Shown here: piece by piece, positions 36,002 through 46,726 of the stretch
Layout of the letters: every line of letters starts with the position of its first letter
Numbering within the stretch: position 1 is the stretch's first letter
DNA from: Ulota crispa
Lineage: Eukaryota; Streptophyta; Bryopsida; Orthotrichales; Orthotrichaceae
Assembly: GCA_963920765.1 (NCBI GenBank)
Contig: OY987245.1
Span: forward strand, 21,406,727 to 21,470,726
Reading direction: 5' to 3'
Length of the DNA: 64,000 nt
Notes under the pieces: model-generated
Seen by the model: the letters and a program-made list of their open reading frames with translations, nothing else
The model's database searches: none
What the model was told of the DNA's origin: nothing
Made by a program: the position numbers and the translations under genes

Positions 36002-36718
36002 AGGGCATCTCCATTGGTGGCTTGGGCTTGCTCATAATGGATGAAAAGTGTCTTGGCCCCTCTCAAAACCCTCTCAAACTCTTTTATTTAGCAAGTCTAG
36101 CAAGCTTCTCTTCAAGCCACTATCCATGCACTATCCACCTTAAGTTTAGTGAGCTTTATATTCTGCTTCCCTGTAGGTGATCAACTCCTTATTTAAGGGG
36201 TGTGTTGGAGTGTAAGGCCACCTTTTCAAAGAGCATGGGTGGAGATTGAGAGCCTTTAAGGTGGAAGCACCCATTACCAATAACTTAAGTGATTCTACAG
36301 AAAACTACAAAGAATTTGAGGCAATTTTTTTCCCATGTAGGATGATAAGAAATATTGGGATTGCAAATTTTGCATAATTTTATTTGCAAAACAATTACTG
36401 TGAATTTTGGGAGTCAAAAAGTGTTCCACACCCATTGCCAATGTCTAAATGTATGTAATTCCGATACTAGCCAAACTAATTTCAGCTCATTACTTCCTAC
36501 CTCACTTTGGGGCATGTGGCATGACTTAAGTGGCCCCAACCTTTTAAAAGACAGAAAAATGCATTCCAAAGCTCCTATCCTTACTCATGGTGAAAATAGC
36601 ACACTTTACTAGTTGGGAATGGGGCGTTATCAGCAATGGGTGCTTCCACCTTAGGCTTTGCCAAACCATATACAAAACTTTGAACGAGCCTGAGGCCCTG
36701 GACAGGTGGAGATGCCCT
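36002..36718. mobile_element. MITE with AGGGCATCTCCA ends
   Basis: AGGGCATCTCCA at 36002-36013 is inverted at 36707-36718. The left flank is TA and the right flank GA, so a TA duplication is possible but not proven. Ends with GGCATCTCCA occur widely among plant MITEs. A second TA-flanked element (36257-36653) lies inside. Confidence 0.45.
36257..36653. mobile_element. TA-flanked MITE with AGGTGGAAGCACCCATT ends
   Basis: TA-AGGTGGAAGCACCCATT at the left and its inverted exact match at the right (with TA) enclose about 390 bp without coding content. It is nested within the AGGGCATCTCCA element. Confidence 0.65.
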
Positions 36719-37837
36719 GATAAATATCTAAACTCTCACATTTTCTGGCAGGTGAAATGACAGTGCATTTCCACCCTGTCCCCACATCGACGTAAGTGCA
36801 CTAAACAGAGCCGTATTCCAAGCCCTTCATTAGCCACCATTTGGACTGAATCGAAGGCTGCAGTGAGCTGACAATGTGGAAGTCATGTACAATGAATGTA
36901 GATACATGTTTGAGGCTATTTACTTTGTTTGCGCCAGAGTTGTTCTGTTACTTTTGTAAAGTATGGGAGTACGCTTTGGCGGTACTTGAACCCATTATGA
37001 GCATGCAATCATTACCTTGTTGTGCGATCATGCTTGTCATATAAATAAAAGGGGAAATTACAAATTGAGTAACAAAAAGGAAAGAAATTACAATTTAGGT
37101 AACGGTTTGAAAGTAATTACAATTTGGGTAACAGTTTGAAAGTATTTACAATTTGGGTTACAAAATCCAAATATTTCAACAAGTTTGGCAAGGGAATTGA
37201 TATATGTATTATCCTATTTCAACTATTCTACCACACCAATTATGTATGGTTAATATTTGCGACATTAAAGTAGGTGTGGAATAAGGAAAAAACATCACTA
37301 ATTTGAAAATACAGCTTGACATAGTCATTACAATTTTAATTTTTGAAAGTTAAATGTGGAAATAAAATAATATCAATTAGAATATGTATTAAAAAATTTG
37401 GAATTTCTACCATAAACGATTATTACAATGAGAAACATCTTTTTTTAGTTTAAATTTAAAATGTGTTTAAAGAGTAGAAAATATGAATGAAAAACACACC
37501 ATATTGTGTTATTTGGATTTTAACACGTGGAGCTTTCAATGGCAATAACTCTTTCAATTTTTGACATTTTTCAAAAAATATATATGGAATAGAAAGAAAA
37601 CTTATGAAGCTTCATTTTCTTAATTTGAGCCAAGTACCAAAAATTGATATTTTGAAAGTTACAATCAAGGTTGACCAGGGCGCATCCATGTTTTGGATGC
37701 ATGGACCTTAAAGGGTTAAGAAGTTGGGTTTCTTTGATGTACCTTCCTATTTGCCATTTTGTATTAGTTCATTTTTGCCATTTTTGGAAGCAATAAGTTG
37801 TTTATTCTCAAAAAATTTAGAAACATGATCTTTGTCC
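36719..37837. other. intergenic stretch with a tandem repeat and an orphan TTAA end
   Basis: 36719-37045 is slightly GC-richer and unrecognised. A tandem repeat follows (annotated separately). At 37716-37719 TTAA is preceded by TGGACCTTAAAGGG, which looks like the right end of a TTAA element whose left end I could not find. Confidence 0.4.
37055..37170. repeat. tandem repeat, about four units of 29-34 bp
   Basis: Units carry the word AATTACAATTTGGGTAACRG followed by GTTTGAAAGT. The first unit is the most diverged. The adjacent sequence is AT-rich and non-coding. Confidence 0.7.
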
Positions 37838-38770
37838 TTAACCCCTGAAAGGCCTAAGCCCTTTTCTTTGTGAAAGTCACTAAAACTGCTACTTTTGGGG
37901 GAATGAGTAAAATGGTAGGAATTTTTTTTTGGAAATCCAACCATAAGATCTTACCCTAGACAACGGGAGGTACATGTGAGAAAAAAATCAGCTCATTCTA
38001 AACGTAGAGGAGTGAGATATTGACATCAAAAGTGAAAAAAAAAAAAAAAAAAAAAATCCTTGCTGCCCAATTTCAAAAGCCTTTGATAGCTCCTATATCA
38101 AAGAAATTGCTCTACGCAAAGTTGAGGTTTATTTTTTTCCATGTAGAAAACCAAGTTAGGTAAGTGTGGGAGAATTTTCAAATGAATTGGAGGTTTGAAT
38201 CATACTTTGTAAAAGCTTGCAATGCCATAAGGCCATGAAATTTGCATATACACTAGGCAAAATTGGAGGATATAGATAAATTTAAAATTTTGAATTACTG
38301 TGATCCAAATGGTGAAAAATTGAGGAATCTTAGTTTACTACAACTTGGAAAAAAAAAACATAAAACAAATACACAAACCACTCAAAAAAGTAAAGCACCA
38401 AATTTTACAAGGAGCAAAAGGAATGGAGGTTTGGGTCTTTGGGAGTCCCATACCTACTAGCAAACTATAACTTTTCATAACTTTCATCTCATCAATCAAA
38501 ATTGTATGATTAAAAGCTTCCCACATATACATAAATCTAAAGAACTAGTTTCAAATTTTAATTTTAAAAAAATATAATTTTTTTTTGGGCTATCTGATTC
38601 TCCCCCATTTTTCAGTTATTCACGCATAACTTCTTCAATAATTTTTGGAATGAGGAAAAAATTAGATGCCTACATAGGTCTTTGTATTCCTTACCTTCAA
38701 TTAAAATTTTAGAAAATCACACAAAGTAGTTTAGCTGTAAGTACATGCCCAAAACCCCACTTGGGAAATC
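37838..38770 (+). mobile_element. TTAA-flanked element H2, right end decayed
   Basis: The left end is TTAA-CCCCTGAAAGGCCTAAGCC. The interior matches H3 (25572-26505, reverse) along its length up to the ACATGCCCAAAA word near 38742. The last 30-40 bp and the right TTAA are not recognisable. It contains an A run of about 24 at 38037-38056. No coding content. Confidence 0.55.
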
Positions 38771-39356
38771 ATGGTATCAAAGTTAGTCAATATCTTTTGC
38801 CAATAAGTTACACTCCTGTATACAAGCATCAAGCAACACAATTTTGCTTCCACACTTTATCAAAGCAAACCTTACACAAGAAACCCCTCCTCTTAATTTC
38901 ATTCACCAATGAGTGCTTGTTTCTTCTTCCTTTCAAACTTATTTACTTAAATTTGCAATTCCAGTAACTCACCCCACTTCTACAATACTAGTGTAGGGAA
39001 CTTATTGTAGGGAACATCCAGCAAGCATGATGCCATGGCCACACTAGCCAAAATAGTTGGTTTGGAATGGATGAAGAAGTAAATTGTATTTTTGATAAAT
39101 TGGGGGAGAGTCATTGCGTTCAAGGTTTCATATACTGTTTTACTAAACATGAACTTTTCATCATTCAAATGTAAGAGGTTGGAGAGTTGTGAACATACAA
39201 AACCGCCAACTTGGAGTGGACCAAAAAAATTGGGTGTAAGTATTGAAGAAATCCATATTTGCACAAAGAGGCAAATCCGCCACTTATTTTGCCAAATGTC
39301 AATTTTCAATGCCAATTTATTTTGGTATGGCCTGGCCTTGAATAATGATGTGAAGG
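38771..39356. other. unrecognised stretch
   Basis: A 111-codon minus-strand frame (38980-39315) overlaps a 91-codon plus-strand frame. Neither shows a motif, signal peptide or codon pattern like the LHCII genes. I treat both as chance. Confidence 0.35.
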
Positions 39357-40017
39357 TTAACTTCTAAATGTCCAAGGCCTTTTTTCAGCTTTTAGGAATT
39401 TGTTCTGAATTGAACAAAAAATTAACATTTTGATAAGTTGTATCAGTTTTTTTTAAATTGTAACCATACAGATTCAAATTCAAATTAGATATGTTAGACA
39501 TCACATAGGAAAAGAAAACACAACAATATCACTTATGGATTAAAAGATTATAATGTTTAATCAAGAGGGTGTTAAAAGTGCAAAAATGACTTCAAGTCTT
39601 TCAAGCCTCTTTTCACATGTCAAATCTATAATGTTGACCACCAAAAAAATATGAGGTCAAAGGAAATAACATACATAACTCCAATCCATTTATGGCTTTT
39701 CAAAATCTCTTTTACAATTTCTTAAAATGAATTTCTAGTGTGAATTCTTCTCCAAGATCTAGTGTATTTGAGGCTCATTTTCATGAGCTCTCAACACTAA
39801 AAAGGTCAAGAGTACAATGGACACCTTTGCACAAAATCTTGAATAGAAAATTTGCAATCAATAATTTCCAAAATCAGATTTTTGATACTAAAACTAGACT
39901 TCAAAAAAAACAATTCTAAAATATTAAAATCTAAAAATAACAGCTTAGTTAGGTTTTATTGAACTTCAAAATATTGTCGGCACCAAAAATGTGGTGCCTT
40001 GGGCATTTAGGGGTTAA
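39357..40017 (+). mobile_element. TTAA-flanked MITE, family F (copy 2), upstream of LHCII gene 1
   Basis: TTAA-CTTCTAAATGTCCAAGGCC at the left and the complement of TTAA-CCCCTAAATGCCCAAGGC at the right enclose 653 bp. The interior matches copy 1 (28062-28706) in the opposite orientation. Its right edge lies about 270 bp before the proposed TATA box of the first LHCII gene. Confidence 0.75.
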
Positions 40018-40210
40018 GTTGGGAGAATGGAGAATTGGGGACCATGCAAAATTTCTGGGCTGAGAGGGATCTGGGCAATGAGAACAAGCAAGGACACACA
40101 AGGAGAACATTCTGTTCCCAAGGCGGGGAATGAACTGGGGCCTGGCCGCCTGGGGGAATGAACCTCATCAAGTCTATCTTTTAGTGCAATCTGGTTGCAC
40201 TGCACCCCAC

Positions 40211-40297
40211 CCAATCACAGCTCCCCCTCCAATTGTCAGCTTGATATTCGCCGCACAGCTATCCTCCTGCTCCACTCTCTCCCTTCCCCTTATAATT
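40211..40297 (+). promoter_or_regulatory. core promoter of LHCII gene 1 (CCAAT and TATA)
   Basis: CCAAT at 40211-40215 and a TATAAT-type box at 40291-40296 lie about 80 bp apart, with the ATG about 120 bp past the TATA box. This is the usual spacing in light-regulated CAB promoters. A GATA word (near 40242) lies between them. The sites are seen directly. Light control is inferred from the gene family. Confidence 0.5.
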
Positions 40298-40418
40298 CCT
40301 CCGGTCTACCTCGATCACCAGTAGCACCGTGTTGCTTACCATTGCATTCCATCTCTAGAATTCCCTTCCCTTTCTATCTCCATCACCTCTGTGTATACTT
40401 CGCTCTTGTAGAGTCGCA

Positions 40419-41385
40419 ATGGCCGCCTCTACCGCATGCGCGTCCTCGGCTTTGGCTGGGCAGAGCCTGCTCAGGCCCATCAATGAGCTCGCCCGCCAGG
40501 TCGGCACCAACAATGCCCGCATCACCATGCGTAAGGCGGCTGCCAAGGGAGCCAGCGGCAGCATCTGGTATTGCACTCGCTGGCTTTTTTCTTACTTTCT
40601 GCACTTAAAATGGGACTAGTTTGTCATTCTTGAATTTATCGTGCCGAGTGTGGGGTCTTTGACATGTTCAGATTTCGGGTGTTTGTGTTTTCGTTTCGTT
40701 TACATTAGTTCTAAGATGTTGGGTTTGTTGCAGGTACGGTTCCGACCGACCCAAGTTCTTGGGCCCCTTCTCCGAGAACACCCCCTCATATCTGAACGGC
40801 GAGTTTCCCGGTGACTACGGCTGGGACACCGCCGGACTCTCGTCCGACCCCGAGACGTTCGCCCGCAACCGCGAGCTGGAGGTCATCCATGCCCGCTGGG
40901 CCATGCTCGGAGCCCTCGGGTGCCTGACCCCGGAGCTGCTCGCCAAGAGTGGCACCAAGTTCGGTGAAGCTGTCTGGTTCAAGGCTGGGTCCCAGATCTT
41001 CGCATCAGGAGGATTGGACTACCTGGGTAACTCGAGCCTCATCCACGCTCAGAGCATCCTGGCCATCTGGGCGACGCAGGTGATCTTGATGGGAGCCATC
41101 GAGGGGTACAGAGTAGCGGGAGGACCGTTGGGCGAGGTGACGGACCCCATCTACCCAGGGGGGTCATTCGACCCTTTGGGGTTGGCTGACGACCCCGACA
41201 CGTTCGCTGAGTTGAAGGTGAAGGAGATCAAGAACGGGCGACTGGCGATGTTCTCGATGTTCGGGTTCTTCGTGCAGGCCATCGTGACGGGCAAGGGCCC
41301 GTTGGAGAATCTGAGCGACCACTTGGCTGACCCCGTGGCGAACAACGCATGGGCGTACGCCACCAACTTCACCCCCGGGAGCTAG
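40419..41385 (+). CDS. LHCB: chlorophyll a/b-binding protein of LHCII, Lhcb1/2 type (gene 1)
   Basis: Two exons, 40419-40567 and 40734-41385, split by a 166-bp GT-AG intron inside a Trp codon, encode 266 residues. Residues 1 to about 37 form a Ser/Ala/Arg-rich chloroplast transit peptide. The mature protein has the trimerisation motif WYGSDR (50-55), a first membrane helix with [16 protein letters not shown] (97-112), a middle helix near 155-175 and a third with [20 protein letters not shown] (209-228) carrying the Glu/Asn/Arg chlorophyll ligands. HLADP lies near the end. Length, intron place and the [10 protein letters not shown] and ITMRK words fit Lhcb2-like proteins. It binds chlorophylls and carotenoids in the thylakoid and feeds energy to photosystem II. 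The mature N terminus reads RKAAAKG, with no Thr at the usual phosphosite. Start chosen as the first ATG after the TATA box. Identification is firm. Lhcb1 versus Lhcb2 is less so. Confidence 0.97.
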
Positions 41386-41491
41386 ATTATATATTGATTT
41401 GTTGAAACTTCTGTGATCCTGTTTGAAAATTCCAGCTTTGTTTTCTGGAGATTTTGATGTACTGTTGTTCTCTGTCGGCAATCTGAATGTA

Positions 41492-41497
41492 AATAAA
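41492..41497 (+). terminator. polyadenylation signal of LHCII gene 1
   Basis: AATAAA lies 107 bp after the stop codon, directly after a TGTAA word. Its position suits a 3' UTR of about 130 bp. Confidence 0.5.
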
Positions 41498-43035
41498 CTT
41501 GCGTTTTCGGCACGCTGTACCTTCTGAAACTTTTTTGCAGCATTGCTTCGATTTGATTGCTGTGCTCGTCGGTGCAAATTACACGCTTGCTCAAACTTTT
41601 ATTATCTTATATGTATTCATGTTTGTTTTAGCGTTTCTCTGTACTAAAGCAGGGCTGGTTGGTGAATTTGATTTGTGTAATTGTGAAATCTTCTCTCAAT
41701 ATGATAAGAATGGCACATGCACTTAAGTTTGTAAACACTGAAGTTCGATCTTATCCAAAATTGAATGTGGAGTATCGATGCAGCTGTCTTAATAAATGAC
41801 GGAATGCTATGATAAGTAGATCAGAGAAGTTTATATTAATTGATAGTGATCCTGACGTTCCAGTCTGATCTTTAATATGAAAGTTACTATCCATTGGTTA
41901 TAATTGAAGTTCGTGTAACAAGTGAAGACTACTTCACGTCTCTTTAGAAAGAAATAATCTGTAACAATAAAGATTTCGTTTTGAATTTCTTTCAAACCTT
42001 ATTTGTTATCCCAGAAGTTTATGTTCAGACTTAGTGTGAGGAGACATTAGCAACATGAATGTAGTCTGGAAGTGTCTTCGAATGTATCTACATTTCCTTT
42101 GCTACTATTACTCTTAACATCAAGTGAGAACATGCATCAAATATTTTAAATCTACAAAATCTAGCATGGAGTAGAACAGAATTAGAAATGTGGTCAGTAG
42201 TATTGTTTTGAAAAATTTACATTGAGTTTCTATATCAACGTTCGTCAAGGTATGAAGAGACATGGGAGTGGCAGCGGAGTGCTGCGTAATATGAACTCCA
42301 TTGAGCTTAAGAGGGCTGACTATGGTCCCCTCAGCTTTCATTTTTTCACTTCATATTGGATTGGTGCACATACCGTCCGGTGCAGAATGTGGAGCCACCA
42401 TGCATCGAGGTAGGTTCGGCCTCGGCGAAAAGCGTTCACATCCTTACGATGATTTTACAAGGCTAGGATCACGATCGATGGCATTCATTTACCAACTCTC
42501 CTGCTTGAAGGTCCAGCAGGACGGACTGAGTGCAATCGCCATCTTCTGCTTCACCAGATGTGTGCTGAACTTATGTGCATTGGAGAAGATGAATGAATCA
42601 TAACGGCCGACGAGAATGAATGCTTACTGAACTTCTCCCAGAAGCTTTGAAAATTTGGAACCAGAATATCCAAATGGCTGCATCAGACCATCGAGTCATA
42701 TGATTGCCGTCACAGCAGCAAACATGCTAAGAATCCTTCCATTCCAATCGAAAGCCCCGACCCCGGCGATGACATGATTGCGTCTCACATTCATTGACAG
42801 CATCATGAACCACTTGCCAAAAAGACGCTCAGCCAATCTGGCTCACCAATGCCCCATTGCGTTGTTTTAAAGTTAGCGGTTACGAGGATTCAGCCATCAC
42901 GGTGTCACCACATCCGTTCAAACGACGAAATGATTTGCAGCCTTTTCCGTTACCCGGCAATGCCAGATTCCGTGGCCACGACCAAGATCCGGAATGAGCT
43001 GGGGCTCGTATCGAAATCCAGAGTGCTGCAAATCG
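41498..43035. other. intergenic region between LHCII genes 1 and 2
   Basis: No gene recognised. 42240-43035 is GC-richer than the distant flanks and may be old duplicated promoter or unique DNA. Overlapping frames (42222-42413, 42301-42603, 42849-43076) show no known domain. Confidence 0.5.
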
Positions 43036-43115
43036 CCTTATCTTATCTGAGCTCTTTCTTCATCGACATCCTTTAGGTCATCGCCGCTTGGTAGATACAG
43101 CAACTGATTATAAAA
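43036..43115 (+). promoter_or_regulatory. core promoter of LHCII gene 2 (double I-box/GATA and TATA)
   Basis: CTTATCTTATC (43037-43047), two overlapping inverted GATAAG-type I-box words, lies about 60 bp before TTATAAAA (43108-43115), which is 105 bp before the ATG. GATA/I-box pairs upstream of TATA are characteristic of light-responsive CAB promoters. Confidence 0.55.
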
Positions 43116-43220
43116 TGGCCTTCCTAGTTCCTCCAACTCGGAACCCAGTTTGAAAGTCTTTCGCATACATTACTACATTATTGGTTGGGAGCCTGTTTCT
43201 GAGAGAATTGTTCTGCAGCC

Positions 43221-44225
43221 ATGGCCGCTGCTACCGCCATGCACTCTACCGCCTTGGCCGGGCAGAGCCTGCTCAGGCCCGTCAATGAGCTCGCCCGCAA
43301 GGTCGGCACCGCCGATGCCCGCATCACCATGCGCCGGACCGTCTCCAAATCTGCCGACAGCATCTGGTGAGCTCCTCCTGCCCTTTCTCTAAATTTACAG
43401 CATTGTCTTCATAAGCAGCATTTGCATCTGGGGAGTATGAGGTCTTGTCACTTTGACGAACACCTTCAATGCATTTGATCTGTCTATATTTTGTAGTCAG
43501 TGTGTGCTGGTTTCGATCGTTTTCCAAGATGCCTTGGACAATGCGCTTATGTTATGCGAACAATCCCTTGCAGGTATGGCGCCGACCGACTCAAGTTCTT
43601 GGGCCCCTTCTCCGAGAACACTCCCTCATACCTGAACGGTGAGTTCCCCGGTGACTACGGCTGGGACACCGCTGGACTCTCGTCCGACCCCGAGACATTC
43701 GCCCGCAACCGCGAGTTGGAGGTCATCCATGCCCGCTGGGCCATGCTTGGAGCCCTCGGGTGCCTGACCCCGGAGCTGCTCGCCAAGAGTGGCACCAAGT
43801 TCGGTGAAGCTGTCTGGTTCAAGGCTGGGTCCCAGATCTTCGCATCAGGAGGATTGGACTACTTGGGTAACTCGAGCCTCATCCACGCTCAGAGCATCCT
43901 GGCCATCTGGGCGACGCAGGTGATCTTGATGGGAGCCATCGAGGGGTACAGAGTAGCGGGAGGACCGTTGGGCGAGGTGACGGACCCCATCTACCCAGGG
44001 GGGTCATTCGACCCTTTGGGGTTGGCTGACGACCCCGACACGTTCGCTGAGTTGAAGGTGAAGGAGATCAAGAACGGGCGACTGGCGATGTTCTCGATGT
44101 TCGGGTTCTTCGTGCAGGCCATCGTGACGGGCAAGGGCCCGTTGGAGAATCTGAGCGACCACTTGGCAGACCCCGTGGCGAACAACGCATGGGCGTACGC
44201 CACCAACTTCACCCCCGGGAGCTAG
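43221..44225 (+). CDS. LHCB: chlorophyll a/b-binding protein of LHCII, Lhcb1/2 type (gene 2)
   Basis: Exons 43221-43366 and 43574-44225, with a 207-bp GT-AG intron at the same Trp codon as gene 1, encode 265 residues. The transit peptide ([10 protein letters not shown], then [19 protein letters not shown]) is followed by [18 protein letters not shown]. It keeps a Thr (residue 40) right after the Arg pair, the site phosphorylated in LHCII state transitions. The trimer motif and all three membrane helices match gene 1. Leu replaces Pro after the WYGADR motif. From about 43750 to the stop it differs from gene 1 at only two bases, while exon 1, the intron and the start of exon 2 are clearly diverged. 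That points to gene conversion. Same orientation as gene 1, 1.8 kb downstream, so a tandem duplicate. Thylakoid antenna role as for gene 1. Confidence 0.97.
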
Positions 44226-46726
44226 ATTTGTTTTGTTCTAGCTGAATCCATCAGTTCAGCTGCTGAACTGATGGCCAGTGGTTTAAGAAACTGAGAGCTT
44301 TTTGGCAGATTGTATTCTGGTTTCTCATGGTGAATTAGGTTTGTTGCTCTGGTTCCTTGTGAGATCACAGACATGTGAGTAACTTGCTGATCTTTCAATT
44401 CAAAGCAGCCTCTAGCAATCAATTTTTCTCGATTGGATGTTCGAACTTGTATGCTGTCGTATCTTGTTGTTACAAGCGGCTGATTTTCTAGCCATGTCGT
44501 CATAGTATCTAGGTTTTAGACAGGGCTTTGAGGTTTAGGAGTAGAGCTCGCCAGTCTGCGATTATCGAAGATGTTTCAATTTGGTCTGGCCTAATTTAAC
44601 TGCGTCCAGAACATATGCCCCCGAAAAGCTGAAATTCGGCCCCCACCTTGTGCAACTTTTTGAGTATGACGGTAATGAACCAACAAGGTAATGGCTCTAT
44701 TGTACGACTGACGGGAAATCTGCGTCATGATATGATGTTGCCGGAGCATGTCTTCACTGTAGCAACTGCAATGCTGTTAAGAGCAGAACGATCGATATCC
44801 GCTTGACCAAAACTGCTGCTAATTACGTGTGATCATATCTGGGGCACCTCGGAGGAAGTTGATCCACTTTGTTTGCTCGTATCTGTCATTGCAAGAGATC
44901 TGTCTCTTTAGACGACTCTGTCTTAATGATCGTTTTATTGTAAAGATCGTAGGGAATGTGATGCGCTGGCAGTTAAAACTCTTTGAAGTGGAACATGACA
45001 CGTCGGCTCATTTCGAGAAGGGTCCCTTGTCCTCAAATGAGTGTACGAGTCAGGGTTTATGGTTTGAGGATTTGAGGTTTAGTGTTCATTGTTTTGAATT
45101 CTAGGATTGAAGGTTTGGTGAATTTTATACAAATTATTTACTTTATTTGCGTAGCACGGATCTTTGAGAGGATATTTGATCACCTGGTGAGGTGTCCTGG
45201 AGGCCAAAGGATAACGATATGTCGGTTGTGGAATCCATTTGAGCTTTTTAGGACAAACACCAAGTCAACTGGATTTATCTTCCAGGAGGTTCTTGAAAGC
45301 ACTCCAAGAAGGATTGATTCTGGTCAATAAGGAGCATCTCCAGAGTCACCCTCACGTGGTGACTGTCCCAACTCTCAACCGGCTCAGAATATTGCACATA
45401 CCAAGTGACCAACAAGTGATCCAGGGGTGTTGATGTTTCGATTTTCGAATGTTCCAAGTGCAAGGAAAAAAACGGAAATGTGTATTATTAACTAAATACT
45501 GGCTCAATATACTCTACGAGCTCTTAAACTAAACTTCGGATATGAGCATAGACTAACCTATCAAAATTTGTAAAACTAATCTAGAAGCGGTCGATTGTAC
45601 AGTTCTGCGTTTGCAATTTTTCCTGAGATGAGTATTCGGAGCTGCACCCCCACACTTGCACTTCCTGGTACGTGCATTCCATTCTGAGCCAGCACAAGCT
45701 GTATAGTTAAGAACTCTGGTGCACTCATTAATCAGCAACGTTGAACGATGTACACTTGTACCACCGTTACTTGACTAGATGACATAAAATAACCTACAGA
45801 ATTATACGATGTTCTATTTTGTGAAAATTTCTGGACTCTACTATAGCGGATTTATCGGTGCTCCTCTATAGAAATTGATGCCAATACCAAACTTGGGTAG
45901 GATTCTGCTAAAATTGTCCCAGGGAACAGCAATTGGCGTGTAATCTGTTTGAGAAATTCATTCAGTAGTATAAAGAAGGGGGATATGGTATATATTCCCT
46001 GCCCGTTTTCTGCAAATTTTCTTGAATGGGAGTCACCAACTTGATCGGAACATTTAAGAGCACCAGTGTATTTTACGACTGGTATGAAAGTTTCACATAG
46101 AAAAACCGGAATTTTAGCAGAAAGCTTATTCAAGTCTAACAATTGACCGGAACTTGAAGAAGCAGTACATATTGCCATCAGTTTTTCAAAGATGTACCGT
46201 TGAAGAGAAAATTTACCGAGCCAGACGTAGTGAATGGGCAATGGACTTACAACATACAGATAAGGGTTGCCAACTGTCAACTTTCCAGTCTGCACCTTTG
46301 AGACTGTTGTAGGATGCAGTGTGATTTACCCATAAGCCGTTCGGCAATGCCCTACTGCAAGATCTTCTAAGAATTTCAAGAAATGTCCAGGCAGTGCTAG
46401 ATAAGGTACTCCTACACGCAAATTCTACATAAACCACGAATATACCTGAAAAGGCGAAGCATAGATAACTATTCGGAATGCATGGTAAACAAGATTACAC
46501 AAAGAATATAATGGTAGACAAATGCAGTCAATATAGTGCTCACAAATGACAACAACAGAGATTCGCCTGGGCGGTAGAACAAGTTCGGCAAGAAATTTGA
46601 CCAGTTCATTCATATGTAAGCATCATAGACAGAACTAATCATAAGCATAACAAACTATGCAACGACCGGCAACATACTCTCTAGTCACCCACCACCGACT
46701 ATCAGTTCAGCTAGTCCAGTACAAAT
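44226..46726. other. intergenic region between convergent LHCII genes 2 and 3
   Basis: Genes 2 and 3 face each other across 2.5 kb. The first part is the 3' UTR of gene 2, with a hairpin at 44248-44274. The last part is the 3' side of gene 3. No further gene is recognised. A 147-codon minus frame (45852-46295) has no familiar domain and is probably chance. Confidence 0.5.
44248..44274 (+). repeat. perfect 13-bp inverted repeat in the 3' UTR of LHCII gene 2
   Basis: CCATCAGTTCAGC and its exact inverted copy are separated by a single T, 23 bases after the stop codon. In RNA this would form a tight stem-loop. Only one arm-like word (CTGAACTGATAG) is present after the stop of gene 3, and none after gene 1. 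Confidence 0.7.

Noticed and set aside
38980-39315. 111-codon minus-strand frame upstream of the LHCII cluster
   Set aside because: It overlaps an equally long plus frame and has no recognisable motif. No evidence for expression.
41151-41577. Minus-strand open frames of 73 and 137 codons opposite LHCII gene 1 (and similar ones opposite genes 2 and 3)
   Set aside because: They are antisense shadows of a GC-rich, codon-biased gene. The same false frame appears at all three genes only because the sense sequence is conserved.
42222-43076. Possible small gene between LHCII genes 1 and 2
   Set aside because: Several overlapping frames in different phases, none with a known domain. Treated as intergenic.
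43500-44225. A 241-codon frame that would start inside the intron of LHCII gene 2
   Set aside because: The part before 43574 is intron. A proper transit peptide exon at 43221-43366 with matching splice sites explains the gene.
45852-46295. 147-codon minus-strand frame between LHCII genes 2 and 3
   Set aside because: No domain, no promoter or start context, and base composition unlike the neighbouring genes. Likely chance.
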